Assembly: GCA_010093605.1 (NCBI GenBank) | Contig: MU004187.1 | Span: 1,914,830 to 1,978,829 of the forward strand | DNA from: Lophium mytilinum | Taxonomy: Eukaryota; Ascomycota; Dothideomycetes; Mytilinidiales; Mytilinidiaceae | Direction of reading: 5' to 3' | DNA: 64,000 bases | In this document: positions 21,315 to 32,500 of the stretch, one piece after another | Layout of the letters: each line of letters begins with the position of its first letter | Numbering within the stretch: position 1 is the first letter of the stretch | Position numbers and translations under genes: made by a program | The notes under the pieces: model-generated | The model's database searches: none | What the model was told of the DNA's origin: nothing | What the model saw: only the letters and a program-made list of their open reading frames with translations

Positions 21315-22391
21315 GTTCTGGTTCGATAACTCGAATTGAAAGAATCGAAAATTAAGTAATGTATATCCTGAATTAATTCTGGAGGGGTAAAACGCTTTTG
21401 TGTTAGTGAATGAGAATGGGTGGTAGGGGCGCGAGGATGCCCCGCTTAAGCTTGGAAAAGGTTGACAGCGATCTGATTGTTAGTTTCAGGCGTTGCTTTG
21501 ACTGGACTAATGGATTCGGGTGGGGTATTCATCAAGGTCGTTGCAGGGGGTCTGAACTACACAGCCAATGTTCGTTATTCATGAGAAAAGGCACCAACGT
21601 AGGCGCAAAAGCATCACCATTTGACTATGCAAGTTGAAGACAAGCTGAATGACCTCGGCCCTGAGTTATAGGCCTCTCATGCTTTGCGATATAGCGAAGT
21701 GATCTCTGCTACCTGACTTTATGGCTCCCGATTCACGACACCCACGGAACATAGTCTATACTGTAGAACAAGCTTTAAGGAATGGAGGAGCTGATATTCC
21801 AACCTCTAGAGAATCGCTAGACTCGCGGGCGCCAGGGTTGAAGCCAAGAATGACATTTTCGTGCAGAATATGACCTTGTCTATTAGTGTGCCACTCTAAG
21901 TACGAGCTTTTGAACTAATACTTTGACTTCAACCTACTTCGTAAACAAACAGAACTCAACAAGAAAGGAAAAGTGTCGGTCGAGATCCGTCAACATTGGA
22001 AGAAAGACAGAGAGCGAGTACGAGAGTAAAGCTTAATCCTAGTGCTAGTATGCCTTTGTTTACTAGCTTCATCAATGTGCAGGTTAGGCTCTCTACTACA
22101 TCTCCGGAACGTAACATTACCTGTTGAAAGATGCGCAAATAAAAGCTTTTTACCACCTAGTGGCAGTGTGTGGAAATATCCTAGAGTAACCAATCATTCT
22201 GGATCAGTTTGTTTTCTTCCCATGAAGCTCGGACCGTTCACGTCACTGGCTGTCATGCATGTGAACGCGGGTGGCCTGGCTGGTTGGTAGCCTCACCCTC
22301 GCACCCTCATGTAGCGTTCTCATTGCCCTCCAACTGTTTGTCGCGTTGTCATCGCATCACTGGAGTTTTTGAAGTCGCGATACGCGCCACG
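21315..22391. other. Intergenic, 1.1 kb
   Basis: Upstream of both the tRNA (-) and the PhoD-like gene (+). Short open frames only; no gene or repeat supported. Confidence 0.45.
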
Positions 22392-24432
22392 ATGGGCTCC
22401 ATTACCGACATCATCACGGCGAGTAGCTCTGTGGCTCTCCGCGCGAGCATCTACATCTTCTTGCGATGGGTACACAACATCTCTCCTAGAACACAACATT
22501 GTAATGCTAACAATTGAATTTAGATACCAACAAGCGTTAGTAGTAGTTCATAGCGTCATCCTATCCTACTTCATGAAGTAACCAGTAGCTCCCAGATCGT
22601 ACCACCACTTGGCACCGCACTCTTCCTCGTCTACGTGACCTCCTTCTTCATCAGCTTCCGGGACACAGCTCACTTCAAAGTCTTGTCCGACGAGATCGAT
22701 ATTATCGTCAAAGAGACTGTAGGCCAAGGGGACAGCTCCTCGGAAGATCTCGAACTCCTCGACGGGGCTGATGATGGACCCCTCGAGGAGCTGGACGTGC
22801 AGGAGACAATCACATATGAGGAGAGGGAGCCAAAGATATGGAGAACGCTCCTCACAGGCCTCCCAAGCCCGTCGTCCGCGTTCTGGAGCTGGATTACATT
22901 CGGCATAAACCTCGCGCTGGTCGCAATGGCTCTGGACCTAACATACCACGCTCCGCTCCTCCACAAGGCGCACGATCTTTCCTTCGCACGCGTCGGATAC
23001 GTCTCAGATACCACCGCCCATTTCCTCATCCGAGAACCCGCTGCTAAAGATGTCCGCGTTCTCTACCGCTCCGACGACACCTCCACCTGGACCTCCCGCC
23101 TCGCAACAACCCACCACAAACCGCACATGTGGCTCTCCAACGACACCGACTTCACCACTACCGTCACTCTCACCCGCCTAACCCCAGACACGTCTTACGA
23201 GTACTCCGTTTCCACCTCCTCTCAAAACCAGTCAGGAACCTTCCTAACAGCCCCCCGCCTGGGCCACATCTCCGGCAAGAACGACGACAAATACACCTTC
23301 CTCCACTCTAGCTGCATAAAACCCCGCTTCCCCTACTCCCCGTTCGCTCACCCCCTCCACTTCCCTGGATTCGAGCACCTCGCAGCTTGGATCCCACGCC
23401 TCAAACCCTACTTCATGCTCTTCCTTGGCGACTTCATATACGTCGACGTGCCCTACCAACTCGGTAAAGACGTCGAGACCTTCCGCGCCGAGTACCGCCG
23501 CGTGTACGCCTCGCCGGACTGGCCTGCTGTCTCAGAGAACCTACCCTGGATCCACGTGATCGACGACCATGAGATCCAGAACGACTGGGACAAGAACACG
23601 ACGGGGGTGTATGCGCAGGCGTACGATCCGTTCAGACATTACCAGGTGGCTGTGAATCCGCCGGCTGTGCGGAAGGAGGCGACGTATTCAAGTTTTGCGC
23701 AGGGGCTGGCGGAGTTCTTTTTGATGGATACGAGGAGGTATAGGTCTGGTGAGTCGTCGAATGGGACGGATCCGAGCAAGACGATGCTGGGAGACCAGCA
23801 GGTTGAGGAGTTGCTGAGGTGGATCAAGAAGCCAACGCCGAGGGGTGTACATTGGAAGATTCTGGTGTCGAGTATTCCGTTTACCAAGAACTGGCAGTTT
23901 GGGTATGAGGACACGTGGGGTGGGTATTTGGTTGAGCGGCAGAAGCTGCTCGAGGCAATGTGGGATGTAGGTGCGGAGGGCGGAGTAGGCTTCGTGGTGC
24001 TCAGTGGTGATAGGCACGAGTTTGCTGCGACGTCGTTCCCGCCGCCGAAGGGAGGGAAGTGGCCGATTAGTGCGACGGTGCATGAGTTCAGTACGAGCCC
24101 GTTGAGTATGTTCTATCTGCCTGTTAGGACATATGGGGAGATCGATGAGGGAGATGTTTGTATAAAGTAAGTTGCGATTTTGTTCTACTGTCCTGTCAAT
24201 CACTTGAAAGCATTTCTCTCGTCCTTCCAAGTCTTTTACTAACTTTGACAGATACCTCCCGGATGGCAATACCAAGTTTGGCGCCATCGAGCTTACGTCT
24301 CCCACCTCGAGCGAGCAGAGCCATCTCAACTACCGCCTCTTTATCGACGGAAAGGAGGTCTGGAGTCACGCGATCACGACGCCGCCCTTGAAGAGTGGAA
24401 CTCACCGGGCTAAGGATGCTGTTTGGGGTTAG
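22392..24432 (+). CDS. PhoD-like metallophosphatase, membrane-anchored
   Basis: Phosphodiesterase/alkaline phosphatase D family protein, 613 aa. Exons are 22392-22469, 22524-22535 (only 12 nt, IPTS), 22596-24166 and 24252-24432; introns of 54, 60 and 85 nt are all in phase. The N-terminus has hydrophobic helices (SSVALRASIYIFLRW, then GTALFLVYVTSFFI), with another at about 125-145 (WITFGINLALVAMALDL), so the catalytic part is anchored in a membrane. The metallophosphatase core shows HSSCIKPRF, LFLGDFIYVDVPY (about 305), HVIDDHEIQNDWD (about 345) and LSGDRHEFAAT (about 500), the residues that bind the metal pair in PhoD enzymes. The C-terminal exon (KYLPDGNTKFGAIEL...RLFIDGKEVWSH) is typical of fungal members. 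Substrate unknown. Confidence 0.93.
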
Positions 24433-24638
24433 TCAGAGATAAGGGGGTGTACAATACCTGGGATGGGAAATAATCTTGCATAACGAACTGTCAATTGAGC
24501 GTGGAGTCTGGATGGATGGACTCACTGCTTGCAGATTAGGAAAGGCACATGTTATGAATAGGACTGAAGCAAACCAGATGTGAGTTGTATAGTGGCCATT
24601 AGCTGTATAATTGAACGACACAAAATATGCTGCTAAAG

Positions 24639-26087
24639 CTATCCCCACTTCCTCCGACATCTCTCCTCGTCCTCTTTCGTCCACTGTCTGGGTAACACTG
24701 CAAATACGAGATACGACGTATGCGTCTTCAACTCCGGCTCCGTCCGATGCAGCAGTCTCCCCTCTTTGAAAAGGTTGCGACTCTCTGCCGCTGCTTGTAT
24801 GCTTTCCAACCGCTGCTGCTTGGTCATCTTTCGTTTTCCTTTACCACTGTCCTCTTTCCCCTTGTCCTTGCTATCATCCTCATCTTCTTTCTGCGAATTG
24901 TGGAAGGCTTTGAACCGCCCTTCCACTTCTCTTAATTTCTTCACTGCTTCCTCTACTGTTGCAGCACTCGCGTTCGCTCCTCGAAGACCCTCTTCCGCGA
25001 GCCCAACCCGCTCCCGCCGCACATCGATGCGGTGGTGTTGAAGTTCGGACATTGTGATCTCGACCCACCCTAACTGCCTCATTGCAGTGATTGTGCGTTG
25101 TACTTGCTCGATGCACGGACTAAATGTGCATATTCGTGTTGTAGATTTCGGATTTAATGGAGAAGTGAAACTAGTAGACGGCGTAGAAGGCGTATGAGGT
25201 GTCGATGATTCGAGAGAATTAAGCGTAGACGCAGAGAGAGCGGATCGGGTCAAGTGTTTTAAGGCGAGCCATGGAGCTGGCAGATCGAGGAAGATGCAAT
25301 CAGCGGCTGGTTCCGAAGGCGATTCAGGTAAACAGAAGCCTTCATTGTAGACATCACGGTTGGTGACACGGACAACGGAGGAGAGGCCGTGCTCAGCAAT
25401 TTCGGAGGTGAGCTGTACAGCTCGGGGCTCATGGAATTCGAAGCTGTACACTTTCCCAAGTCGAACTGGTTTCTTGGGAGGCGAAGCCCCATTCGCTGGT
25501 GAAGGTTCTGGGGGTGTTGAATCCGCGTCTGGATACCCATTGAATACAGCACGAGCTGCTGCATGAGTAAAAGAGCCACTACCTGCTCCGGCTTCGATTA
25601 TATGGTCCCCCGGCCGTGCTCGTAGCTTTTGCAGTATGTAGCTGTAGTCCGGTGTGTAGACCACTTGCGTCCGGTGTGGAAGTGAGAGCGTCCATGCTTC
25701 TGGCGTAGGTGGGACCAGATGGATAAATCCACTCTTTGCAGCTTCAGCTGCCTGGCTTTTCCCTCCTTTGAATCCCTCGCCGTCAGCCTCGACATCCTTT
25801 GGGGTGTCTCCGCCCTCGCGCTTGCGCTTCTTGCCTCGTCCTCCCCTCGACCCAGTGTCCACATTCGAGGCAAGAATTTGGCTGCCCCATGGCTGGTCGA
25901 TAAGCGTGCTGTGTGGGAAAGATCCAAAACGCGTGTTTGCTACTTTGCCCTCGGCGTAGTCGGTCTCGGAGGTGGGAGGGGCATTGTCGAGGACGGTAGG
26001 TATCAGCATGTCACGCTTCAGGTGGAGCAGGGCTAGACTGTTCGCAGACGAGGTAGCCCCCGGGTCGAGGAAGGGTGAGGGAGCCAT
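24639..26087 (-). CDS. TRM61: tRNA (adenine58-N1)-methyltransferase catalytic subunit
   Basis: Catalytic half of the Trm6-Trm61 complex that makes m1A58 in the T loop of tRNAs, notably initiator tRNA-Met, in the nucleus. Single exon. The start MAPSPFLDPGATSSANSLAL matches the family; the frame stays open upstream to an ATG at 26243, which would add 52 residues and leave only 44 bp to the next gene. Signature blocks: EGKVANTRFGSFPHSTLIDQ, PWGSQILASNVDTGSRG, the nucleotide-binding motif I IIEAGAGSGSFTHAAAR (about 160), FEFHEPRAVQL, IFLDLPAPW and TFSPCIEQVQRT. As in other fungi, a Lys/Arg-rich linker (GRGKKRKREGGD) and a long charged insert lie between the motifs. From 26087 the protein is 482 aa. 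Confidence 0.95.
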   Translation of the reverse strand: MAPSPFLDPGATSSANSLALLHLKRDMLIPTVLDNAPPTSETDYAEGKVANTRFGSFPHSTLIDQPWGSQILASNVDTGSRGGRGKKRKREGGDTPKDVEADGEGFKGGKSQAAEAAKSGFIHLVPPTPEAWTLSLPHRTQVVYTPDYSYILQKLRARPGDHIIEAGAGSGSFTHAAARAVFNGYPDADSTPPEPSPANGASPPKKPVRLGKVYSFEFHEPRAVQLTSEIAEHGLSSVVRVTNRDVYNEGFCLPESPSEPAADCIFLDLPAPWLALKHLTRSALSASTLNSLESSTPHTPSTPSTSFTSPLNPKSTTRICTFSPCIEQVQRTITAMRQLGWVEITMSELQHHRIDVRRERVGLAEEGLRGANASAATVEEAVKKLREVEGRFKAFHNSQKEDEDDSKDKGKEDSGKGKRKMTKQQRLESIQAAAESRNLFKEGRLLHRTEPELKTHTSYLVFAVLPRQWTKEDEERCRRKWG

Positions 26088-26287
26088 TGTGGTGCTGTAC
26101 AATTCGTTGGAGCATGCAATGTAACTTAGTCCTTGATTTCGTGAATTGAAGCTGAAGCTCGAAATTTTGGCGGGGAGCTTGGCGGGCGACAGGGGTCCTT
26201 TCACGAACACGGACGCAACATGAGGCTGTTGTGTTTGACTCATTCAGCGCAAACGATATATCCCCTCCTTACCCTCGTTTCCCGTTG
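26088..26287. promoter_or_regulatory. Compact divergent promoter TRM61 / cysteinyl-tRNA synthetase
   Basis: Only 200 bp separate the likely TRM61 start (26087) from the first synthetase ATG (26288), and 44 bp if TRM61 starts at 26243. Two tRNA-related housekeeping genes therefore share one promoter. No specific motif identified. Confidence 0.55.
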
Positions 26288-28854
26288 ATGCTGTTCATCC
26301 TTCGCAGCCCATTCCGACTGCGCATTTTTCTGCGAACAGCCCGCACTATGGCCACTACTACTCGCCAGCAACCGCCGTGGCAAGCGCCCCAGCCCACCTC
26401 GACGCCGAAGCTGAAAGTCTACAACTCGCTCACCAGGTCAAAGAACGACTTCGTTCCCCTCAAAGAGGATGGGGTGACATGGTACAGCTGTGGCCCGACT
26501 GTGTACGACGATGCGCATCTGGGACACGCCCGCAATTATGTTAGCATAGATATACTGCGAAGAATAGTGTCAAATTACTTCAACTACCCCCTCCAATTTG
26601 TCCAAAATGTTACCGATGTCGACGACAAGATCATACTACGAGGACGCCAGCAGCATCTTCTGGAATCATTCTCCTCCGAGCACACGACTCTCGACACCGA
26701 AGTCGTTGAACTAGCAACCAAAGCGTTCAATGCCTACGTGCAAAAGAATCTACCTGAATTACCTGCCGACCTGAAACCGGAGTTGTTCGATCTCGAGGCG
26801 AACAAAACATACAAATCAGTGCTGGCTGGGAAGTCGCTGGCTGGAGATAATGCCCCGGCTGGAGACACAGAAGCAAAAGTCAAGATGCACCTGAAAACGG
26901 CAGGCTCGGCAGCTGGAGCTTTAGTGGAGGCTGCGAAAGATTCAAAGGCATTGGAGGTTGAGGAGTTCTACACTCAGACACAGGACGCCTTGCTTCCCTA
27001 CTTAGATTCTTTGTATGGCTCGAAGATCGATGCTTCGGATCACAGCATCTTCACCAAGCTCACGCAAAAGTATGAGGCACGATTTATGGAAGACATGCGA
27101 AATTTGAACGTGCTGGAGCCGGACGTGATTACTAGGGTGACGGAGTTTGGTCCTCAGATTATCAAGTACGTGGAAAAGATATTGGACAACGGATTCGCCT
27201 ACGTCACATCGGACGGGAGCATCTACTTTGATATCAAGGCCTTTGAGGGAAAGCCGGGGAATCATTACGCGAGACTGGAGCCGTGGAATCGCAATGATCA
27301 GAGCCTATTGGCAGACGGCGAAGGAGCGCTATTGAAGAAGTCCAGTGAGAAGAAAAGCGACGGCGACTTTGCAATCTGGAAAGCGTCAAAACCAGGAGAG
27401 CCGTCATGGCCGAGTCCGTGGGGTCCAGGGCGGCCGGGTTGGCATATTGAGGTATGGAGTAAACATGGATTTAAACCGATCAGAGGGCTAACTCACATAC
27501 AGTGCAGCGTGATGGCCAGCGACGTATTGGGCGCGAACATTGACGTGCATTCTGGCGGCATTGACCTTTGCTTCCCTCACCACGACAGTGAGTCATATCG
27601 ATTCTGCCGGTTCACGAACACTATTAACACTCCATAGACGAACTAGCACAAGCCGAGGCATACTGGTCCACTGGAAAGCCAGAAGGACACCAATGGATTA
27701 GGTACTTCTTGCATATGGGGCATCTTAGCATTTCTGGGTCCAAGATGTCAAAGTCTTTGAAAAACTTCACCACTATCCGGGATGCTCTGGGCACAGGTGA
27801 CTTTAATGCGAGAGGCTTGCGTATCATCTTCCTCCTGGGAGGCTGGAATCAGGGTGTAGAAATTACGGAGGGCCTACGGAAGCAAGCGACCAGCTGGGAA
27901 CGATATCTGGACAACTTCTTTCGAAAAGCCCTGGATGTGCAGAGACATCCAACCAACAACGCCGCTACAGACCAAGACACCCAACTCCGCGAAGCACTAG
28001 CGACTGCTCAATCCACTCTCCACAATGCTCTCAGCGACTCCTTTGATACTCCTGCTGCCATGATAGCGATCCAAAAGCTTGTCACTGAATATAACGCCAC
28101 CGACCGCACTAGTGTCACAGATGATACTCTTATCGACGTCGCGAAATGGATCACGCGTATTGTACGAATCTTCGGCTTGGACGGGACGGCCGACCCCTAT
28201 AATAGTACCCTTGCGTGGTCTGGCGTCGAGATCCCTGAGGCCGCTAAAGAATTCATCTATGCTGCCAGTCGTGAGCGCGATGAAGTACGAGCCCATGCCA
28301 TAGCCAGGGATCTCTCAGATGAGACGCTTAATACCATCATCTCGAAGGACACGGCGACGAAGCTGCAGGATGCTGCTGCTGTGCCATATGCTGAAGTACT
28401 TACGTCCTTCCAAGAATCGTTGAAGGAGCTCGCGCAGAGAAAAGCAGATCCGAAGGAGTTCTTGGACCTCTGTGACAAACTTCGGGATATTTCTCTCTGG
28501 GATCTGGGCATCTACCTGGAGGACCGTGAAGGGTTGCATGCGTTAGTCCGGCCGGTAGATGCGGAACTCAGGGCAGCGCGTGAGCAGAAAGAGGAGCGAG
28601 AACGTGCGAAGAAAGACGCCAAGGCAAAACGGGAAGCAGACGAGAAAGAAAAGGCAGCGAAAAGGCTAGAAGCGGGCAAGGTGAGTGAGAGAGACTATTT
28701 CCGAACGCCCGAGTATAGTGTGTGGGATGAGGACGGCTTGCCAACGAAGGACGCCAAGGGGGAGGAGCTGCCAAAGTCCAAAGCGAAGAAGCTGAAGAAG
28801 GAGTGGGCACAGCAGAAAAAGCTGCATGAGGAGTGGCTTGCTAGCCAGGGCTAG
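26288..28854 (+). CDS. Cysteinyl-tRNA synthetase
   Basis: Class I synthetase charging tRNA-Cys. Exons are 26288-27587 and 27638-28854; the 50-nt intron 27588-27637 splits the Asn of CFPHHDNELAQAEAYW. The product is 838 aa. HIGH-type signature: SCGPTVYDDAHLGHARNY (about residue 68-85); KMSKS signature: SGSKMSKSLKNFTT (about 466-479); zinc-site Cys and His lie in SCGPT, GGIDLCFPHHDN and HIQCSVMA. A eukaryotic insertion and a charged Lys/Glu-rich C-terminal extension (from about 750) are present. The first ATG adds MLFILRSPFRLRIFLRTART, an acid-free, Arg-rich presequence typical of mitochondrial targeting; the second ATG (26348, MATTTRQQPPW) would make the cytosolic form. One gene probably serves both compartments. 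It is divergent from TRM61. Confidence 0.96.
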
Positions 28855-29531
28855 TGGGTGAGTAGATGCTTAGCGGATCATTGTGCGGCGTCTGGAGTTT
28901 GTTGGGACCGATGGGAAAAGCATTCGAATGGGTATGGGGTTTGTAGGCTTGCTGCTGTGGCTAGTGTGGGAATGGTTATCCACTTTCAAAGATAGACCTT
29001 CGTGCTGTCGTCTTGAAGCGGCGTGGTCAGGATCAGGTAGAGGAGTTATAAAGATGCTAATGATAGCAAGATGTGTAACCGCAAGAACACTGTATTGCCT
29101 ATAGACTCTGATCTTGGGACAGAGTGCCCTTGACCGTGGCAAATACCTTCATCTCGTTGAACGACCTAGACCGGTGAGTTGACCTATGTGATGCTCTTGA
29201 AATAGGCAAAGTCACGGGAAATCGTAGCCCCGGTATTCGCCTCACTCTGATTGGCCGGGCGAAGATAAGTAGTGCTGCTGGCCGGCGCTTCTCCGAACGA
29301 CCTGCAGGTGCAAACAGGCAACCAGAAACATCTGCCCTTCTCCCCGCCTCCTCCACCATCGACTGACATTAATCAATTCATCCTGTCCTCCTCCCCACTG
29401 TCCATTGACACCGGCACTGCAATCCGGCCCATTGGATCACCAGCAATGTGCTGCCAACACTGAACTCAACATCCTCTTGATCACGCACAAACCGGCGGGG
29501 TCTTCAAAAAATTTCAAAAATCACAGTGATC
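28855..29531. other. Intergenic, 0.68 kb
   Basis: Between the synthetase stop and the helicase start. It should contain the helicase promoter; a CCAAT box (as ATTGG) is near 29251. No gene seen. Confidence 0.45.
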
Positions 29532-32500
29532 ATGGCTGATATCGTCCCGATGGATGAGCTCGACGAAGATACCGTCACGCAGGCAACGTCTGTGCTGTCA
29601 TGGTACGAGAGCCAGGTTCGTGCGCGGCGGGTTGATATCGTAGGCGATTACGCCGGCAAGGAGCTTTTCCTGATTGAGGGAGACTCGGTCCTCCTAAACA
29701 GCTTCAGTGACCCGAAGCTAGACTTTGAAGGTATTGGTAGCCATCGAGAATTCTTTGAGCTCCCCATGCTAACTTTCATCGGTAAGATGGGTTCCAAATG
29801 CTCCATGCAGCATACGCCGTGGAAGCGTTTCTACGGGGATTAGTGACTCGAAAATGCAACTTCCACATTGTTTTCTTCGAACAAAACCGGGAACTTTGCA
29901 TACCTCCTGGCTGCTCGGAATCTAGCCGCGAGAAGTTCCTTCTTGCTCGGGCGACCATCATCCGACATCTTTTGGTCAACCTGAAGGAGACATGCCCCGA
30001 TATCGAGGTCCATCTATTCGATTCCTTTCATGGCGACGATTTTAGTGAGTATCTAGAGGCCACCGATTTGTACTTTGTGCTTTGCCATGACGGAGCTTCT
30101 CCGTTTGTGACTAAGCAAAAGGCTCTTCGGAGCGCTCACAAGATCAAAGACCATGTCAAGGATGAGTCGGATGACATCGAACATGTGCACAGCAAGACAA
30201 TGCTCCGGTCGATGATATTCTGGTTCATCAAGAAGGGCTACAATGCTGCTCTCGTCAACGGCTTAGAATGGCGAGACACGAAGGTCATTACCGCGATCAT
30301 CGAAGGATTCAAGCACAAGATGCCGGAAAGCCTATCCATCCCGTTGGTTGACTCAAGTGGCCTAACACCCAACACTTACGACACGACAGCAGACAAAGAA
30401 GCTCTCGCTACGATCAGCAAAAAGTACGGATCTGAGTTTGACGAACGAGACTACCTAGCCGTCCTGGTTACCAGCAAAATGCTAACTACAGATGAAAAGC
30501 TCTCTGATCTAGCGGCAACATTCCTTCTACACGTTGCTCTCCTCGCCCAAAGCCCGTTGTCTGAACGCCGGGTTAAGCAGATCGACCCGAGCGAGGCATC
30601 CATCGCATTCTTGACGGAGTTCTGCCATCAAGCGGGATTGGTGTTAGGGTCAAACTTTTGGCAATCCCAGGAAGATTCGATCGGCAACGAATGTAACGTT
30701 GCGGATCTTGTTGATGGCAGAATCTTCAACGCCTGTCTGCTGAATGGGAGCATCGAAAATGTACCGAGACTAGCGAAGCTCCTCGACGCCGTAGAACTAG
30801 TCTGTGGCATAAAACTGTCGGTCAAGGCTTCGAAGGCTAGTTCCAACGGAAATGCACTATCCTCCAATGGCAAACCGACAGAGGGCACCAAGCCATGGGC
30901 CGTCCTACCATTCACGAACCCGGTGTTCGATGCTCATCTATCCGCCATCACCCTTTTGACCGAGAGGACTACGGGATCAAGTTACAACAGCACTTCTGCT
31001 AAGATCTTCCGAGAGATGACCCATTGGCACAATAGCAAGAGGCCTATAGATCCTAAGCTCACCCCAGAACAGGAGCTGCGCAACAAAAAGAAAGCTCTCT
31101 TCGTTGCCAAACGCAATCAATGGTTCATGGCTGAAATGATGGCTTACGCAGCCAGCTTGACCAATGCTATAGGAAAGATTCTAGATCCTGAAATCATCAC
31201 GACGGGCCCAAAGTCCAAGTCTGCACCAGCAGTTGTTGCCGACACCACGAATGCGAAACAGTCTGGAAAGCAGGCACCAAAGCCAGCGGCAACCCAGAAC
31301 CAGAAGAATCCCAAGAAAGGAGGGAAAGCGAAGGGGGGCAAGCAAGCGATTATGGATGAAATCGCTGCAGCAAGAACTAAGAAGGAAGAAGGTACCTCGG
31401 AAAAGTTGATTCAAGGCTGGAAGACAACGTGCAAGGCGTTCGAGGCGGAAGCAACCCCGGTTGCGCGATTCCAGAAAGCAAAACACTACCTATCCACCTT
31501 GAACACTGACATCAAACGCTCAGTCCTTAGCGCTGAGGTCCAAGTTTACATGCTAAACACGTTGTTGGATATGTGGATCACGGTTACAAAAGAGAACCGG
31601 AAAATAGAATCGCTTCCTATTGCGGCGATGATATTCCACGCTATCACAAAACTCTCGACTATGTCGACTGGGATTACCAAAACTATTGCGAGCTACCTGA
31701 AGCTTGTCATCAAGTCTTTGGCGTTACCCCAGGTCGAACTGCCACCCCCAGATGGCGACAGGACTTTGGCTTTCAGCCTTGTTCTCAACGATACCGTCAC
31801 ACTGGATCTATCGATTCAAGTTTCGCCACAGGACTTCCAGCTTCTGCACTACGGGCCGTACTTCGATAGAAGCATCGATTCGGCACCCGATCCCAGAGTA
31901 CCCTTCGAACCAGACGGATGGCAGAGAAAGGTTCTTGATGAGATTGATGCCCGCCGTAGCCTTCTGGTGGTAGCCCCGACCTCGGCCGGTAAAACCTTCA
32001 TCTCGTTCTACGCCATGAAGCAAGTTCTAGAGTCGAATGATGACGATGTTCTTGTTTACGTTGCTCCCACTAAAGCTTTAGTCAATCAAATTGCCGCTGA
32101 AGTCCAGGCACGGTTCTCGAAATCTTTCAAGTACCCAGGGAAATCAGTTTGGGGTATACACACCCGCGATTACCGAATCAACAACCCAACTGGCTGTCAG
32201 ATTTTGGTCACGGTGCCCCACATTCTCCAAATCATGCTTCTCGCACCGAGCAACGCGAACGGATGGTCAAAGAGGGTCAAGCGAATCATCTTTGATGAAG
32301 TCCATTGTATTGGCCAAGCCGAGGATGGTATCGTCTGGGAGCAGCTTCTGCTGCTAGCACCGTGCCCTATCATCGCCCTCTCTGCGACGATCGGTAACCC
32401 CAAAGAATTCAATGAATGGCTCTTGTCGACGCAAAAGGCTCTCGGTAATGACCTAACAATGGTCTCACATCCTCACAGATACTCAGATCTTCGCAAATTC

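Noticed and set aside
23688-24329. 213-codon minus-strand frame opposite the PhoD-like gene
   Set aside because: Antisense shadow of a well-supported phosphatase exon.
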